From Neobacillus terrae (lineage in GTDB: Bacteria > Bacillota > Bacilli > Bacillales > Cytobacillaceae), in NCBI RefSeq assembly GCF_011393025.1, contig NZ_JAAOEO010000004.1, forward strand, positions 248,001 to 312,000: a stretch of 64,000 bases of DNA. Direction: 5' to 3'. Made by a program: the position numbers and the translations under genes. Below are positions 7,623-18,775 of the stretch, piece after piece. Each line of letters starts with the position of its first letter. The first letter of the stretch is position 1. The notes beneath the pieces are model-generated. The model had not been told where the DNA came from, did no database searches, and saw nothing but the letters and a program-made list of their open reading frames with translations.

Positions 7623-9980
7623 TTATTTAAACTCTACAATGGTTACGCCAGTCCCGCCCTCTCCAGCATCCCCAAAGCGGATTTTTTTGACGGAACGGTG
7701 GTTTTTCAGGTATTCCTGAACACCTTGCCTTAATGCCCCTGTTCCTTTACCGTGTATAATCGATACTCTGGGATATCCGGCCAATAGGGCGTCATCCAAG
7801 TATTTTTCTACCCTCATCAGCGCATTTTCATATCGCTCACCACGGAGGTCGAGTTCTAGACTCACATGGAAGTCTTTCCCCTTTATGGTAGTAACAGCAC
7901 GCTTTTCAGTTTGTTTTGGAGTTGATAAATACTCTAAATCCTTTTCTGTGACTTTCATTTTCAAGATACCAATTTGGACATTCCATGCATTATCTGATGT
8001 TTTTTCAAGAAGAGTTCCCTTTTGATCAAAAGTAAGAACTTTAACTTCATCACCTGGCTTAAAGATCCTTTTTTGGTCCTTTAGCGCCGTCTTACGGCCT
8101 GATCTCTTGATGTCAGGAGCAGCTCCAGCCAGGCGTTTTTTTGCATCAATTAATTCATGTTCCTTTATATCCGCATGCTTCTCCAGCCTCATTTTTCGAA
8201 GATCGCGAATAACTTTTTCCGCTTCTTCTTTGGCTTGCTCTACAATATCTACTGCCTGGGAAGCAGCCTTATCAAATAGATTATCCTTATGAACATAATA
8301 GTCAGCCATCTGCTTTTGCATATCGTTATGAAGTCTCTCTGCCTGCTTCAAAAAGTCGTTTGCTTCTTCACGATCACGTTCAGCCTGTCGTCTGCTTTCC
8401 TCAAGGGAAGCAATCATTTTATCAATCTGATTGGTATCTGCACTCACATGAGAGCGGGCCGCATTGATAACACCTTCATCAAGACCAAGCCTTTTTGAAA
8501 TCTCAAACGCATTACTTCGGCCTGGAACACCAAGTAAAAGCTTATAGGTTGGACTAAGCGTCTCTACATCAAATTCCACACTTGCATTCATAACGCCTTC
8601 CCGGTCATAGCCATATGCTTTCAACTCAGGATAGTGAGTAGTGGCAATAACTCTTGCTCCACGTTTATATACCTCATCAAGAATGGAAATGGCCAGGGCA
8701 GCCCCTTCCTGCGGGTCAGTTCCTGCACCAAGCTCATCAAACAGAATCAGGCTATTGAAATCTGCCTTTTTTAAAATATCCACGATATTAACCATATGAG
8801 ATGAGAATGTACTTAAGCTTTGTTCAATCGATTGTTCATCACCAATGTCTGCATATACAGAATCAAATACAGCCAATTCAGACCCATCAAGCGCAGGTAT
8901 TTGCAGACCAGATTGCGCCATAAGAGTACACAATCCAACGGTTTTCAAAGTAACGGTTTTACCTCCTGTATTTGGGCCTGTAATTACAATGATTGTAAAG
9001 TCCCTGCCAAGAAGGATATCATTAGCCACAACTTCTTTTATGGGAATAAGCGGATGACGGGCTTTATATAAAGAAATACGGCCTTCATTATTCATTAGAG
9101 GTTTTGATCCCTTTATCTGCCTGCTATACCTTGCTTTTGCGAAGATAAAATCAAGGCTTCCCATAACTTCAACAATAATCCGGAGCTCTCCTTCAAATTC
9201 AGCTGTCTGGGCAGAAAGATCAGCTAAAATCCGTTCGATTTCAAGCTGTTCCTTTACCCGTATGTCCTGAAGGGCATTATTAAGCTGAACAATAGCCTGT
9301 GGCTCTATAAATAAAGTCTGCCCTGAAGAGCTTTGGTCATGGATAATACCGCCATAATGGCCTCTGTATTCCTGCTTTACCGGAATAACGAACCGGTCAT
9401 TACGAATGGTTATGATCGCATCCGATAGCATCTTTTGAGCGCTGGAGGATCTGATCATTCCCTCGAGCCTTTCTCTTACACGTGCCTGGTTTGCTCTGAT
9501 TTGGTTTCTAAGTGACCTCAAAAGTTCACTGGCACTGTCAAGAACTTCTCCGCTCTCATCAATTGCATTTTTGATTGCTTCTTCCAGTTTCGCCAAGGGG
9601 ATGATTCTTTCCGTTTTTTCAGAGAGAATTGGAACCTTGATATCTTCTTCAGCTAAATCCTCAATAAACCGCTTTATTTGCCTGCTGGCATGAATGGTAC
9701 TGGAGATCTGGACAAGCTCTGACGGGCTTAAAACACCGCCAATATCAGCCCTTTTAATATGGGCACGTATATCAAATATCCCGGATAAGGGAACATTTCC
9801 TTTTAATCTTAATAACATTGCTGCCTCATCTGTTTCTTCCTGAAGGCGAACTACATTCTCAAAATCCGCTGATGGCAGCAGATTCTTAATTTCATCTCTT
9901 CCCAATGAGGATGATGCATGACCCAAAAGCTGTTCTTTTATCTTTGCATATTCTAATACCTTTAAAGCATTTCGCTGCAT
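7623..9980 (-). CDS. mutS2: MutS2 endonuclease / ribosome-rescue ATPase
   Basis: MutS2 is an ABC-type ATPase with a C-terminal Smr nuclease domain. It is linked to suppression of recombination and, in B. subtilis, to rescue of collided ribosomes. The chosen ATG ends at 9980 ([17 protein letters not shown], 785 residues, the B. subtilis length) with AGGAGG nine bases upstream. A longer ORF extends into the polX end but has no site. Walker A is [13 protein letters not shown], Walker [13 protein letters not shown]; a coiled coil follows at about 490-600; the Smr domain holds LDLRGERYE and HGKGTGALR. The ORF begins 22 bp after polX. Confidence 0.95.
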   Translation of the reverse strand: MQRNALKVLEYAKIKEQLLGHASSSLGRDEIKNLLPSADFENVVRLQEETDEAAMLLRLKGNVPLSGIFDIRAHIKRADIGGVLSPSELVQISSTIHASRQIKRFIEDLAEEDIKVPILSEKTERIIPLAKLEEAIKNAIDESGEVLDSASELLRSLRNQIRANQARVRERLEGMIRSSSAQKMLSDAIITIRNDRFVIPVKQEYRGHYGGIIHDQSSSGQTLFIEPQAIVQLNNALQDIRVKEQLEIERILADLSAQTAEFEGELRIIVEVMGSLDFIFAKARYSRQIKGSKPLMNNEGRISLYKARHPLIPIKEVVANDILLGRDFTIIVITGPNTGGKTVTLKTVGLCTLMAQSGLQIPALDGSELAVFDSVYADIGDEQSIEQSLSTFSSHMVNIVDILKKADFNSLILFDELGAGTDPQEGAALAISILDEVYKRGARVIATTHYPELKAYGYDREGVMNASVEFDVETLSPTYKLLLGVPGRSNAFEISKRLGLDEGVINAARSHVSADTNQIDKMIASLEESRRQAERDREEANDFLKQAERLHNDMQKQMADYYVHKDNLFDKAASQAVDIVEQAKEEAEKVIRDLRKMRLEKHADIKEHELIDAKKRLAGAAPDIKRSGRKTALKDQKRIFKPGDEVKVLTFDQKGTLLEKTSDNAWNVQIGILKMKVTEKDLEYLSTPKQTEKRAVTTIKGKDFHVSLELDLRGERYENALMRVEKYLDDALLAGYPRVSIIHGKGTGALRQGVQEYLKNHRSVKKIRFGDAGEGGTGVTIVEFK

Positions 9981-10002
9981 GGAGATGATCCTCCTATTAT
10001 TC

Positions 10003-11733
10003 TTAGTCAGTTCGAGCGTGACGGTTATGCAGGAAGTCAAGAAGATCATTTTTATCAAGAGCATTAATTACATTTGATGTTTTGATCCACCCTTTTCTTG
10101 CTGCCCCAGCCCCTATTTCCATATGTTCCAGTGTATCCATTTTATGTGCATCCGTATTAATAACAATTTTCACGCCTGCATCCTGGGCCTGCCTTAAATT
10201 TTCATATGAAAGATCAAGCCTGTGTGGATTTGCGTTTAATTCAAGAACTGTATTTGTTTCCCTTGCCAATTGAATCAGCATGTCCATATCAACATCGTAC
10301 CCTTCCCGCCTGCCAATTAGCCTTCCAGTAGGGTGGGCAATTATATCAACATGAATATTGGTTAATGCATTTTTTAGTCTTTGCATTATTTTTTCTCTTG
10401 GTTGTGAAAAAGAAGAATGGATGGAGGCGATTACTATATCCAGCCCCTCAAGCAGTTCATCATCATAATCAAGCGAGCCATCAGGAAGGATATCCATTTC
10501 TATCCCTGACAGTATGGTAATATCGTCGTACTTTTCATTAAGCTTTTTAATTTCTTCCCTTTGCTGAAGCAGCCTTTCCGGGGTTAGGCCATTTGCAACC
10601 CTTAAAAATTGCGAATGGTCTGTAATAGCCAAATATTGATATCCTCTTTCCCTGCAGGCCTCTACCATTTCTTCGATGGAATGAGCACCATCGCTCCACG
10701 TTGAATGCATATGAAGGTCGCCTTTTATATCCTCAATAGAAATTAGTTTTTCAGCTGGACGGAATTCTTCCACTTCGGTCCCATCCTCTCTAATTTCAGG
10801 CGGAATAAAAGGAAGTCCAAAGTGATGGTAAAATTCTTCTTCTGATGAAAAAGTGAGAATCTCACCAGTTTCGTTATTTTCTACCCCATATTCGCTGATT
10901 TTTTCGCCGCGTTCCTTTGCCAGCTGCCTCATTCTTACGTTATGCTCCTTAGAACCAGTAAAATGGTGAAGCGCTGTAGCAAATTCTTTAGGCTCAACCA
11001 GTCTAAAATCAACCGAAACATCATTGTCCAGGGCAAAGGTTAAAGATACCTTTGTATCTCCGGCCCCAATTACTTCTTTAATTTTGGAAAAAGCAAGGAG
11101 CTTGTCCTTAACAGCCACCGGACTTTCTGTGGCAATAATAAAATCCAGGTCCTTTATTGTTTCTCTCATACGTCTTAAACTTCCAGCTCGTGAAAAACGA
11201 ATGATTTCAGGAATTTCTGTAAGGCTTTTCTCTATATTCTCTGCAATTGGCAGCATGTAGGCAATAGGAAGCCTTTCTGGCCTGGTACCAAAATTCTCAA
11301 TAGCATGGAGAATTTTTTCTTCTGTTTTCTTTCCGAAGCCTGGCAGGGAATGTACCTTTCCCGCACGGCAGGCCTCTTCAAGGTCGGCAATATCTTCAAT
11401 CCCAAGCTCCTGATAAAGCTTGGCAATTTTCTTACCGCCCAAACCGGGTAGGTCAAGGAGAGGAATCAGCCCGTTTGGCACTTCCTCCTGAAGCTCCTTC
11501 AGTACACTTGATTCGCCGTCAACCATATACTCTTCTATAACGGCTGCCGTTCCTTTACCGATCCCGGAAATAGCAGTAAAATCTTTAATTTCTGTTAAAC
11601 TGCGGTTATCCGCCTCCAAAGCACCTGCAGCTTTACGAAAGGCTGATATTTTAAAAGGATTTTCACCCTTCAGTTCCAGGTAGATAGCGATTGCTTCCAA
11701 AAGGTGAATAACATCTTTTTTGTTTATTTCCAT
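10003..11733 (-). CDS. polX: Family X DNA polymerase / 3'-5' exonuclease
   Basis: Repair polymerase that fills short gaps, with a PHP-type exonuclease domain. The N-terminal part has helix-hairpin-helix segments ([33 protein letters not shown]) and the polymerase core [20 protein letters not shown] with the catalytic Asp pair. The PHP domain begins near [20 protein letters not shown] and includes IEMDILPDG and INTDAHKMD. The ATG ending at 11733 ([12 protein letters not shown], 576 residues) is preferred: the upstream GTG would overlap the GGGCGG ribosome binding site. It heads a unit with mutS2 and yshE. Confidence 0.94.
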   Translation of the reverse strand: MEINKKDVIHLLEAIAIYLELKGENPFKISAFRKAAGALEADNRSLTEIKDFTAISGIGKGTAAVIEEYMVDGESSVLKELQEEVPNGLIPLLDLPGLGGKKIAKLYQELGIEDIADLEEACRAGKVHSLPGFGKKTEEKILHAIENFGTRPERLPIAYMLPIAENIEKSLTEIPEIIRFSRAGSLRRMRETIKDLDFIIATESPVAVKDKLLAFSKIKEVIGAGDTKVSLTFALDNDVSVDFRLVEPKEFATALHHFTGSKEHNVRMRQLAKERGEKISEYGVENNETGEILTFSSEEEFYHHFGLPFIPPEIREDGTEVEEFRPAEKLISIEDIKGDLHMHSTWSDGAHSIEEMVEACRERGYQYLAITDHSQFLRVANGLTPERLLQQREEIKKLNEKYDDITILSGIEMDILPDGSLDYDDELLEGLDIVIASIHSSFSQPREKIMQRLKNALTNIHVDIIAHPTGRLIGRREGYDVDMDMLIQLARETNTVLELNANPHRLDLSYENLRQAQDAGVKIVINTDAHKMDTLEHMEIGAGAARKGWIKTSNVINALDKNDLLDFLHNRHARTD

Positions 11734-11799
11734 TTTTAACACCGCCCTAAAAATTTTAATCTGGAATTAATTTGGATTCCCTAATGAAAATCATTCAAA

Positions 11800-12066
11800 C
11801 AGTAACAAAAGGCGCAAGCGCCCTATTTTTATGATGAAAGGCTAAATACGCCACATCCTGTGGCAACGCCTTTCTGACCCACTTCCTGTGGGCCTCCAAC
11901 AGGCATAAGACGAATCACGTAGGAAATCCTTATTTCTGAAGTGATTTGGCTTATGACCCCGAGCTGCTCGAATCATCACCTATCGGTCATGATCCTCACA
12001 AGATATTCAAAGAAGCATATTCTCGAGGAAAACTGGCTGGGTGCTGGAGCTGGATTACAATAACCA
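11800..12066. repeat. Dispersed Bacillus intergenic repeat (in a 390-bp gene-free stretch)
   Basis: The space between polX and cvpA holds no gene. It starts with GGCGCAAGCGCCC and ends with GGTGCTGGAGCTGGATTAC, the reverse complement of an element ending TCCAGCTCCAGC and GGGCGCTTGCGCC. Related sequences lie at 29776-29838 and 51668-51893 in the opposite orientation. It resembles the abundant short intergenic repeats of Bacillus genomes. The inner part has several short inverted repeats such as CCACATCCTGTGG. Confidence 0.55.
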
Positions 12067-12107
12067 AGTTCAAGTTATCCACAAGGTAATAATCGATAAT
12101 TTCCTAA

Positions 12108-12139
12108 AAGAAGAAAAACTTCTCTGTCACAGAGAAGTT
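12108..12139 (-). terminator. Terminator overlapping the end of cvpA (yshB)
   Basis: AACTTCTCTG/CAGAGAAGTT, ten perfect pairs, with a TGA loop that is the stop codon of yshB itself. TTTTCTT follows on the minus strand. Confidence 0.85.
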
Positions 12140-12681
12140 GGAGCTGCGACATAGGCAATCCAAAGCTTTTTCAGCTGGTCGGAGAGAACCGGTGTATGAT
12201 TCACAATTGCATCCGCCAGGAAAGACCTGTCAAGCGGTCCCTGAAGAACTTCTATTGGAATTAAGGCAGCAATATATAATAATATAAAAAGGACAAAATA
12301 AATTTCTATAAAACCAAGAATGCCTCCTCCCAGAGTGTTTAACTGTTTTAATACAGGCAGATGGGCAATGAAGTCAAGCATTGCTCCAATAATTCGGAGA
12401 AGAATTTTAACAGCAAAAAAGATAATCACAAAAGAAATGGCCCGATAAAAAGCAGCTTCCATATTTGCACTGTCTGTCAGAAGCTTAAGAGTGCTGTTTT
12501 CTCCCAGGCTGGGATATGGAATCCAAAGTGTAAGTTTTGGTGCAAGGTCATCATAATAAGTTCTTGCAGCAATGTAAGCAATTATAAAGCCTACTAAATG
12601 AAATAGCTGCATGATTAAGCCTCTTTTAAGGCCTACAAAAAAACCAATAATTAAAATAATAATAATAGCTAAATCCAACAT
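12127..12681 (-). CDS. yshB: CvpA-family membrane protein YshB
   Basis: CvpA (colicin V production) family protein of the plasma membrane, function unknown in Bacillus. At 184 residues it shows about four hydrophobic helices: 1-21 (MLDLAIIIILIIGFFVGLKRG with the family GLKRG turn), 24-42, about 82-105 and 117-144. It follows zapA by five bases, the same pair as B. subtilis zapA-yshB. The stop codon is the loop of its own terminator, an unusually tight arrangement. Confidence 0.88.
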   Translation of the reverse strand: MLDLAIIIILIIGFFVGLKRGLIMQLFHLVGFIIAYIAARTYYDDLAPKLTLWIPYPSLGENSTLKLLTDSANMEAAFYRAISFVIIFFAVKILLRIIGAMLDFIAHLPVLKQLNTLGGGILGFIEIYFVLFILLYIAALIPIEVLQGPLDRSFLADAIVNHTPVLSDQLKKLWIAYVAAPTSL

Positions 12682-12686
12682 GTATT

Positions 12687-12947
12687 TCAGCCCTTTTCCC
12701 TTTCCAATTCAGCTTGAAGCCGTTCCAATTGGTCTTTAATTTTTATATAATCATTGACGGCATTTAATGCTGTCAACACTGCAAGTTTATTTACTTCAAG
12801 CGATGGATTCTTGGAACCTATCTCACGCATTTTATCATCAACCAGCGAAGCAACCATATTGATATGCCTTGAGCTTTCTTCACCAATAATGATATATTGC
12901 TGTCCGTATATATCTACTGCAGTCCGGTTTTTATGTTGGTTCGACAA
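12687..12947 (-). CDS. zapA: Cell division protein ZapA
   Basis: FtsZ-binding protein that bundles protofilaments and stabilises the Z ring. The N-terminal beta domain reads TAVDIYGQQYIIIGEESSRHI and is followed by VASLVDDKMREIGSKNP and a C-terminal coiled coil (IKDQLERLQAELEREKG). The TTG ending at 12947 gives 86 residues (MSNQHKNRTAVD), close to B. subtilis, with GGAGG eight bases upstream. The ATG five codons earlier would contain that site and is unlikely. The gene is divergent from rnhC and forms a pair with yshB. Confidence 0.92.
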   Translation of the reverse strand: MSNQHKNRTAVDIYGQQYIIIGEESSRHINMVASLVDDKMREIGSKNPSLEVNKLAVLTALNAVNDYIKIKDQLERLQAELEREKG

Positions 12948-13111
12948 CGTAAATGCCTCCATTCAAAGAATCCTAATCTATATCATATCATGAAGGAATA
13001 TCAGCAGAAAAGCCAAACAGTTTCACAGGCCGTTCTCCTCCCTTTCGAAAAAGTGGAAGCGTCTATATTCCAAACAAAAAATAAAACAAAATGAAAAAGG
13101 AGCATCCTATT

Positions 13112-14053
13112 TTGGCTAACTCAGTTATTGTATTAGAAGCAAACGAATTAAATAAATTAAAAGAATTCTATCGTCCCTACCTTCTGGAAAAGGTTCCCCA
13201 AGGAGGATTATTTTCAGCAAAAACCCCTGCCTGTGTGATCACTGCTTATAAATCAGGAAAAGTTTTATTTCAGGGAGGCGGCAGTGAAGCAGAAGCACTA
13301 AAATGGGGAAAAGCTTCTGCCAAGACAGCTCCAGCCAAAAAAGCTGGGAAAAGCTCCGCTGGACTGCCTCCCCAAATCAGTTCCATGTCGGCTATTGGTT
13401 CTGATGAGGTAGGCACCGGTGATTTTTTTGGACCGATAACAGTTGTAGCCGCTTATGTTAGGAAAGAAGACATCTCATTATTAAAGGAGTTAGGAGTCAA
13501 AGACTCCAAAGACTTAAACGATGCTAAAATTATAGAAATTGCGCGGCAGATAAAAGACATTGTACCGCATAGTTTATTACCATTACATAATGAAAAATAC
13601 AACCAGCTTCAGCAATCGGGAATGTCACAGGGTAAAATGAAGGCCATCCTTCACAACAAAGCGATATTAAATGTTCTCGATAAAATAGCTCCTACCAAGC
13701 CCGAGGCTATCCTTATTGATCAATTTGTTGAGGCTGAATCCTATTATCGGCACTTAAAGGGGCAGAAAGTAATTGCAAAGGAAAATGTTTATTTCAGCAC
13801 GAAAGCAGAAGGAATCCATCTTGCTGTTGCCGCTGCGTCCATATTGGCCAGGTATGCGTTTGTCCAATATTTTGAGAAGTTAAGCAGTTCAGCAGGATTT
13901 ACCATTCCAAAAGGCGCCGGCGCTCAAGTTGATGTTGCGGCTGCTAAATTGATCATGGCCAAAGGTAAAGATGTGCTGCCAAGATTCGTCAAACTCCATT
14001 TTGCTAACACTGGAAAAGCAATGAATCTGGTTAATAAGAAAAAAGGCATCTGA
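13112..14053 (+). CDS. rnhC: Ribonuclease HIII
   Basis: Cleaves RNA in RNA-DNA hybrids. The first ~80 residues are the TBP-like substrate-binding domain with VPQGGLFSAKTP and AYKSGKVLFQG. The catalytic domain has the acidic set SDEVGTGDFFGP, KDSKDLND and ILIDQF, and the late motif AAASILARYAFV. The TTG at 13112 (MANSVIVLEANE, 313 residues) equals the B. subtilis length and has AAAGGAG nine bases upstream. The ATG at 13091 precedes that site and would be mis-called. It is divergent from zapA and followed by a terminator. Confidence 0.95.
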   Translation: MANSVIVLEANELNKLKEFYRPYLLEKVPQGGLFSAKTPACVITAYKSGKVLFQGGGSEAEALKWGKASAKTAPAKKAGKSSAGLPPQISSMSAIGSDEVGTGDFFGPITVVAAYVRKEDISLLKELGVKDSKDLNDAKIIEIARQIKDIVPHSLLPLHNEKYNQLQQSGMSQGKMKAILHNKAILNVLDKIAPTKPEAILIDQFVEAESYYRHLKGQKVIAKENVYFSTKAEGIHLAVAAASILARYAFVQYFEKLSSSAGFTIPKGAGAQVDVAAAKLIMAKGKDVLPRFVKLHFANTGKAMNLVNKKKGI

Positions 14054-14082
14054 AGACTTTAAAGAGGGGAATCCTAATTTTT

Positions 14083-14111
14083 AAAAAGCATCGACGATAG
14101 ATGCTTTTTTT
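14083..14111 (+). terminator. Terminator after rnhC
   Basis: AAAAAGCATC/GATGCTTTTT with a seven-base loop followed by T. It lies about 30 bp after the rnhC stop. Confidence 0.8.
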
Positions 14112-14133
14112 GTTACAATTAATGTAAAATTTT

Positions 14134-14160
14134 TGAAACTTTTCTAACATGTGGTGCGTA
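14134..14160 (+). promoter_or_regulatory. Sigma-W-like promoter of yuaF-floT
   Basis: TGAAAC (14134-14139), 17 nt, CGTA (14157-14160). The hexamers are the sigma-W consensus; the spacer is one base longer than the usual 16. The B. subtilis yuaFGI operon is a known sigma-W target, which supports the call. Confidence 0.7.
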
Positions 14161-14211
14161 TAAGGGTCATGGGGAATCCCAGAATTTAAATTTGCTAAAG
14201 GAGGGGGGATC

Positions 14212-14739
14212 ATGGAGTTATTTGGAACTCCCATAGAAACTATTTATCTATACACTCTTTTTATTATTGGTGCTCTTACTGTGCTTTTTATCTTCTTTGG
14301 GGATGCTGCACATGGCGCGGCCGTAGGGCTGGATTTCTTAAATCCGGTAATCGTGCTCGCATTTATTACCTTTATGTCTGCATCTGGCTACATATTTGAG
14401 AGTGTAACGAGTCTGAATAGCTACCTCATACTTGTTATTTCGGCTATTATTTCTTTTATTCTTGATATCATATTAAATGTTTTTGTTCTTCTTCCACTTT
14501 CAAAAGCAGAAGAGTCTCTTGTTTATACAGCAGAGTCCCTTAATGGGCGGGTTGGGAAAGTAATTATTACCATTCCGGCCAATGGCTTTGGAGAAGTAGT
14601 TTTGGAAAGCACTACCGGAATGATATCAAAATCCGCCCGGAGCTTTGATGATTCTATAATTAAAGAGGGGGCAACTGTTTTAATAATAGATGCAGAAATA
14701 GGTTTTTTAACAGTTAAAGAATACGAGCATCCATTTTAG
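14212..14739 (+). CDS. yuaF: NfeD-like membrane protein YuaF
   Basis: Partner of flotillin FloT in membrane microdomains. At 175 residues it has an N-terminal membrane helix (YLYTLFIIGALTVLFIFF), further hydrophobic segments at about 43-90, and a C-terminal beta-barrel OB-fold domain from about 100 (LNGRVGKVIITIPANGFGEVVLESTTG), the NfeD layout. The ATG at 14212 has GGAGGGG upstream. floT begins 11 bp after its stop, and both are expected to respond to cell-envelope stress through sigma-W. Confidence 0.88.
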   Translation: MELFGTPIETIYLYTLFIIGALTVLFIFFGDAAHGAAVGLDFLNPVIVLAFITFMSASGYIFESVTSLNSYLILVISAIISFILDIILNVFVLLPLSKAEESLVYTAESLNGRVGKVIITIPANGFGEVVLESTTGMISKSARSFDDSIIKEGATVLIIDAEIGFLTVKEYEHPF

Positions 14740-14750
14740 GAGGGGAATAA

Positions 14751-16277
14751 GTGTTTATTTGGATTGTTGTAGCTATTGTTGTATTTATTTTACTTGCTTT
14801 TATTGGTGTATTTATCAAAAAATATCATACCGCAGGTCCTGATGAGGCTTTGATAGTAACTGGCAGTTACTTAGGCAGTAAAAATGTTCATGTTGATGAG
14901 TCCGGAAATAAAATTAAAATTATCCGCGGCGGCGGTGCTTTTATCCTGCCTATTTTTCAACAGGCTAAGCCTTTAAGCCTCCTCTCGAGCAAGCTGGATG
15001 TCAATACACATGAGGTATATACAGAACAGGGTGTTCCTGTTATGGCAGATGGCACCGCCATTATAAAAATCGGCGGATCAATTGGGGAAATCGCGACAGC
15101 CGCTGAACAATTTTTAGGAAAAACAAAGGAAGACCGAGAAAGTGAGGCACGTGAGGTTTTAGAGGGCCACCTCCGTTCTATTCTGGGATCTATGACCGTT
15201 GAAGAGATTTATAAAAACCGCGAAAAGTTTTCCCAGGAGGTCCAGCGAGTTGCATCTCAAGACTTGGCTAAAATGGGACTAATGATTGTGTCCTTTACAA
15301 TCAAGGATGTCCGGGACAAAAACGGCTATCTGGAATCACTTGGAAAACCACGAATTGCCCAGGTTAAAAGGGATGCCGATATTGCAACTGCAGAAGCTGA
15401 CAAAGAAACCAGAATTAAGCGTGCCGAAGCATCAAAGGACGCGAAACGTTCGGAATTAGAAAGAGCAACTGAAATTGCTGAGGCGGAAAAAGTAAATCTT
15501 TTAAAAGTAGCAGAATACCGCCGTGAACAGGATATTGCAAAAGCGCGCGCCGACCAGGCATATGATCTGGAAACTGCACGTGCCAAACAAGAGGTAACCG
15601 AGCAGGAAATGCAGGTTAAAATCGTCGAGCGCCAAAAACAAATTGAATTGGAAGAAAAGGAAATATTGAGACGCGAAAGACAGTACGATTCTGAGGTTAA
15701 GAAAAAAGCCGATGCCGACCGCTACTCTGTAGAACAGGCTGCAGCTGCAAGTAAAGCTAAGCTAATGGCAGAAGCGGATGCAGAAAAGTACCGGGTTGAA
15801 GCAATGGCTAAAGCTGATGCCGAACGTGTCCGGGTAGACGGAGTTGCAAAAGCCGATGCGCAGCGTGCACAGGGTGAGACAGAAGCAGAGGTAATTAGAA
15901 TGAAGGGTCTTGCAGAGGCAGAAGCAAAACGTAAAATTGCCGAGGCCTTTGAACAATTCGGCCAGGCTGCTGTTTTAGATATGGTTCTTAAAATGCTTCC
16001 ACAGTATGCAAAAGAAATTGCAAGTCCTCTATCCAATATTGACAAAATAACAGTGGTTGATACCGGCAGTGATTCAGCATCAGGGGGCGCAAATAAAATA
16101 ACCTCATATGCAACCAATTTAATGTCAACCATGCAGGAATCATTAAAAGCATCTTCAGGACTTGATGTAAAAGAGCTTCTCGAAAATCTGGCCGGGAAAA
16201 GAAACATCCGGGCAAGCATTGACGAGTTAATTGAATCGCGAGCTGTTCAATCTGATTCTCTAGTAGAAAGCAAATAA
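14751..16277 (+). CDS. floT: Flotillin-like protein FloT (YuaG)
   Basis: Scaffold protein of functional membrane microdomains. It starts with a membrane-inserted hairpin or helix (GTG start, FIWIVVAIVVFILLAFIGVFI), followed by an SPFH/band-7 domain (about 30-200). A long Ala/Glu-rich coiled coil with many AEA repeats spans about 205-390. The C-terminal oligomerisation region (LDMVLKMLPQYAKEIASPLSNIDKITVVD) follows. At 508 residues it has the family length. It is cotranscribed with yuaF; no yuaI homologue follows, because a terminator and convergent pheT come next. Confidence 0.95.
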   Translation: MFIWIVVAIVVFILLAFIGVFIKKYHTAGPDEALIVTGSYLGSKNVHVDESGNKIKIIRGGGAFILPIFQQAKPLSLLSSKLDVNTHEVYTEQGVPVMADGTAIIKIGGSIGEIATAAEQFLGKTKEDRESEAREVLEGHLRSILGSMTVEEIYKNREKFSQEVQRVASQDLAKMGLMIVSFTIKDVRDKNGYLESLGKPRIAQVKRDADIATAEADKETRIKRAEASKDAKRSELERATEIAEAEKVNLLKVAEYRREQDIAKARADQAYDLETARAKQEVTEQEMQVKIVERQKQIELEEKEILRRERQYDSEVKKKADADRYSVEQAAAASKAKLMAEADAEKYRVEAMAKADAERVRVDGVAKADAQRAQGETEAEVIRMKGLAEAEAKRKIAEAFEQFGQAAVLDMVLKMLPQYAKEIASPLSNIDKITVVDTGSDSASGGANKITSYATNLMSTMQESLKASSGLDVKELLENLAGKRNIRASIDELIESRAVQSDSLVESK

Positions 16278-16318
16278 GAAAAGGGAGACCTCACCGTTTT
16301 GGCAGGTCTCCCTTTTCC
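16278..16318. terminator. Bidirectional terminator between floT and pheT
   Basis: AAAAGGGAGACCT/AGGTCTCCCTTTT, 13 pairs, with A run before and T run after, so it can serve both convergent genes. Confidence 0.85.
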
Positions 16319-16325
16319 TTTATAC

Positions 16326-18740
16326 TTAGCCTCTTAAAACCGCTCTTGCTTTTTCTTTAAGCGCCTCTAAAACCTTCTCATGAACCTTTGTTACTTCTTC
16401 ATCGGTCAAAGTTTTTTCAGGGTCCTCATATTTCAGTGAAAAGGCAATGGACTTCTTGCCTGCTTCCATGCGGTCACCTTCGTATAAGTCAAATACCTGT
16501 ACGTCTTTAAGCAGCTTCCCGCCTGCCTCGGCAATAATTTCTTTTAGTTGGCCTGATGCAGTTTCCTTTTCCGCTACAAGAGCTATATCTCTTGTAATGG
16601 ACGGAAAGCGTGGAATCGCATTGTAATGAAGCGGTTCAACGCTTGCTTCAAGGACAGCTTTTAAGGAAAGTTCAAATACAAAAGTATCCTTTAAGTCAAA
16701 ATTCTTTTGCACGGTTGGATGAACCTGGCCAACAAAGCCAATCTTAGCACCATTGAGAAGGATCTCAGCTGTACGGCCTGGATGCATACCATCCATTTTT
16801 GCCTGGACATAATTGATCTGACTTGAAACTCCAAGCTTATTAAATAAACCTTCAAGAATACCTTTTAGGACATAGAAGTCCACAGGCTTCTTCTCTCCCT
16901 GCCAGGAATGGCTATGCCAAACACCAGTTATGGCTGCTGCAAGATGCTCTCTTTCCTCTGGCAGCTCAACACCTTTATTGGCAAGGAAAACGGCACCAGT
17001 TTCATATACACCGAAATTTTCATTTTGGCGGGCGCTATTGTATTTTAATACTTCCAGCAATTGCGGCACAATGCTTAGACGAAGCATGCTTCTGTCTTCA
17101 CTCATCGGCATTGCAAGGCGGATAGCCTCTCCATTTTCCAGTGCATATTGAGCTACTCTTTCTTCACTTGTTAGTGAGTAGGTAACGGCCTGGTAAAGCC
17201 CCGCCCCTTCAAGGAAATGGCGGACAACACGGCGTTTTTGCTGATACCCAGTTAAATGCCCAGGTGTAGAGGAACCTTCCGGCAGTGTTTTTGGAATATT
17301 ATCATAGCCGTATAAACGGGCCACTTCTTCGATTAAATCCTCTTCAATTCTAATATCACCGCGTCTGGTTGGTACCGTAACTGTGATAGTATCTTCTTCT
17401 GTATTGGTATCAAATTGAAGCCTCGAAAAAATATCTTCAATCACGTTCATAGACAATTCAGTTCCCAGCACGCGATTGATTTTTTCAAGAGTAATGGAAA
17501 CAACTGCGGGTTCCACTGTTAAGGTATCCGCCTCTACAGATCCTCCAAGCACTTCCCCATCTGCATACTTTGCCATCAAATAGGCTGCGCGGTCTCCGGA
17601 AACTCTTACTCGATTCGGGTCAACGCCTTTTTCAAAACGGGCACTAGCTTCACTTCTTAATCCATGATCCTTTGAAGCCTTTCTTACTGCTGCTCCGCTA
17701 AAATAAGCGGATTCAAGCAAGACAGTGGTTGTTTCAGAGGAAACTTCTGAGTTTGCTCCCCCCATAACTCCAGCTAAAGCCACTGGCTCCTTACCATTAG
17801 AAATAACTAGGTGGTCTGCAGATAATGTTCTTTTTACATCATCAAGCGTAACCATTGTTTCGCCTTCAGTTGCTCTTCGAACGACGATTTCCTTTGAACC
17901 AAGACGGTCATAGTCAAAGGCATGAAGCGGCTGGCCATATTCCAGCAAAATGTAGTTGGTAATATCTACAACATTATTATGCGGACGAATCCCGGCAGCC
18001 ATTAAACGCGTTTGCATCCATAATGGAGATGGAGCAATTTTTACATTTCGGATTACCTTAGCCACGTATAACGGGTTATCTTCCTTTGCTTCTACCTTAA
18101 TATCAATATAGTCAGAAGCCATTTCTGAAGAAGATTCAAGGCGAACCTCCGGTAATTTTACTTCTCTGCCCAAAATTGCTGCCACTTCATAAGCAACACC
18201 CAGCATGCTTAGGCAATCTGAACGGTTTGGAGTCAGGCCTAGTTCCAGAATTGAGTCATCACGGTTTAAAGCCCCGATAGCATCAGTTCCTACTTCTGCA
18301 TCTCCAGGAAAAACAAAGATGCCTTCTGCATACTCTTTCGGAACAATTTTTCCCTCCATACCAAGTTCTTGAAGAGAACAAATCATTCCGTTTGATTCTT
18401 CTCCGCGAAGCTTTGCGCGTTTGATTTTAAAATTACCAGGCAGGACCGCTCCAACCTTAGCGACGGCAACTTTTTGGCCTTGTGCAACATTTGGAGCCCC
18501 ACAAATGATTTGTATAGGTGCCTCTTCTCCGACATCTACAAGACATTTGTTTAATTTATCTGCATTAGGATGCTGTTCACGTTGGACTACATAACCGATA
18601 ACAACCCCCTTAATTCCTTCATTCAGGGTTTCGACACCTTCAACTTCAATTCCGCTCTTAGTTATTTTTTCAGCCAGCTCTTCAGGCGTTATGCCGGATA
18701 GATCAACATAGTCCTGCAGCCATTTATATGATACAAACAT
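16326..18740 (-). CDS. pheT: Phenylalanine-tRNA ligase beta subunit
   Basis: Beta subunit of the alpha2-beta2 enzyme that charges tRNA-Phe and edits mischarged tyrosine. At 804 residues it has the full set of domains: EMAP-like tRNA-binding domain near 40-150 ([23 protein letters not shown]), B3/B4 editing domain (about 210-390), B5 (about 400-480), the catalytic-like core, and a C-terminal anticodon-binding fold ([14 protein letters not shown]). It lies 35 bp downstream of pheS and is under the same T-box control. Confidence 0.97.
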   Translation of the reverse strand: MFVSYKWLQDYVDLSGITPEELAEKITKSGIEVEGVETLNEGIKGVVIGYVVQREQHPNADKLNKCLVDVGEEAPIQIICGAPNVAQGQKVAVAKVGAVLPGNFKIKRAKLRGEESNGMICSLQELGMEGKIVPKEYAEGIFVFPGDAEVGTDAIGALNRDDSILELGLTPNRSDCLSMLGVAYEVAAILGREVKLPEVRLESSSEMASDYIDIKVEAKEDNPLYVAKVIRNVKIAPSPLWMQTRLMAAGIRPHNNVVDITNYILLEYGQPLHAFDYDRLGSKEIVVRRATEGETMVTLDDVKRTLSADHLVISNGKEPVALAGVMGGANSEVSSETTTVLLESAYFSGAAVRKASKDHGLRSEASARFEKGVDPNRVRVSGDRAAYLMAKYADGEVLGGSVEADTLTVEPAVVSITLEKINRVLGTELSMNVIEDIFSRLQFDTNTEEDTITVTVPTRRGDIRIEEDLIEEVARLYGYDNIPKTLPEGSSTPGHLTGYQQKRRVVRHFLEGAGLYQAVTYSLTSEERVAQYALENGEAIRLAMPMSEDRSMLRLSIVPQLLEVLKYNSARQNENFGVYETGAVFLANKGVELPEEREHLAAAITGVWHSHSWQGEKKPVDFYVLKGILEGLFNKLGVSSQINYVQAKMDGMHPGRTAEILLNGAKIGFVGQVHPTVQKNFDLKDTFVFELSLKAVLEASVEPLHYNAIPRFPSITRDIALVAEKETASGQLKEIIAEAGGKLLKDVQVFDLYEGDRMEAGKKSIAFSLKYEDPEKTLTDEEVTKVHEKVLEALKEKARAVLRG

Positions 18741-18775
18741 TTTTATTCCTCCTTTATATCAACCGGATTATGGGG

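Noticed and set aside
15326..16219. Long minus-strand frames antisense to floT
   Set aside because: They mirror the Ala/Glu coiled-coil codons of floT (Ser/Ala/Phe-rich translations) and have no ribosome binding sites.
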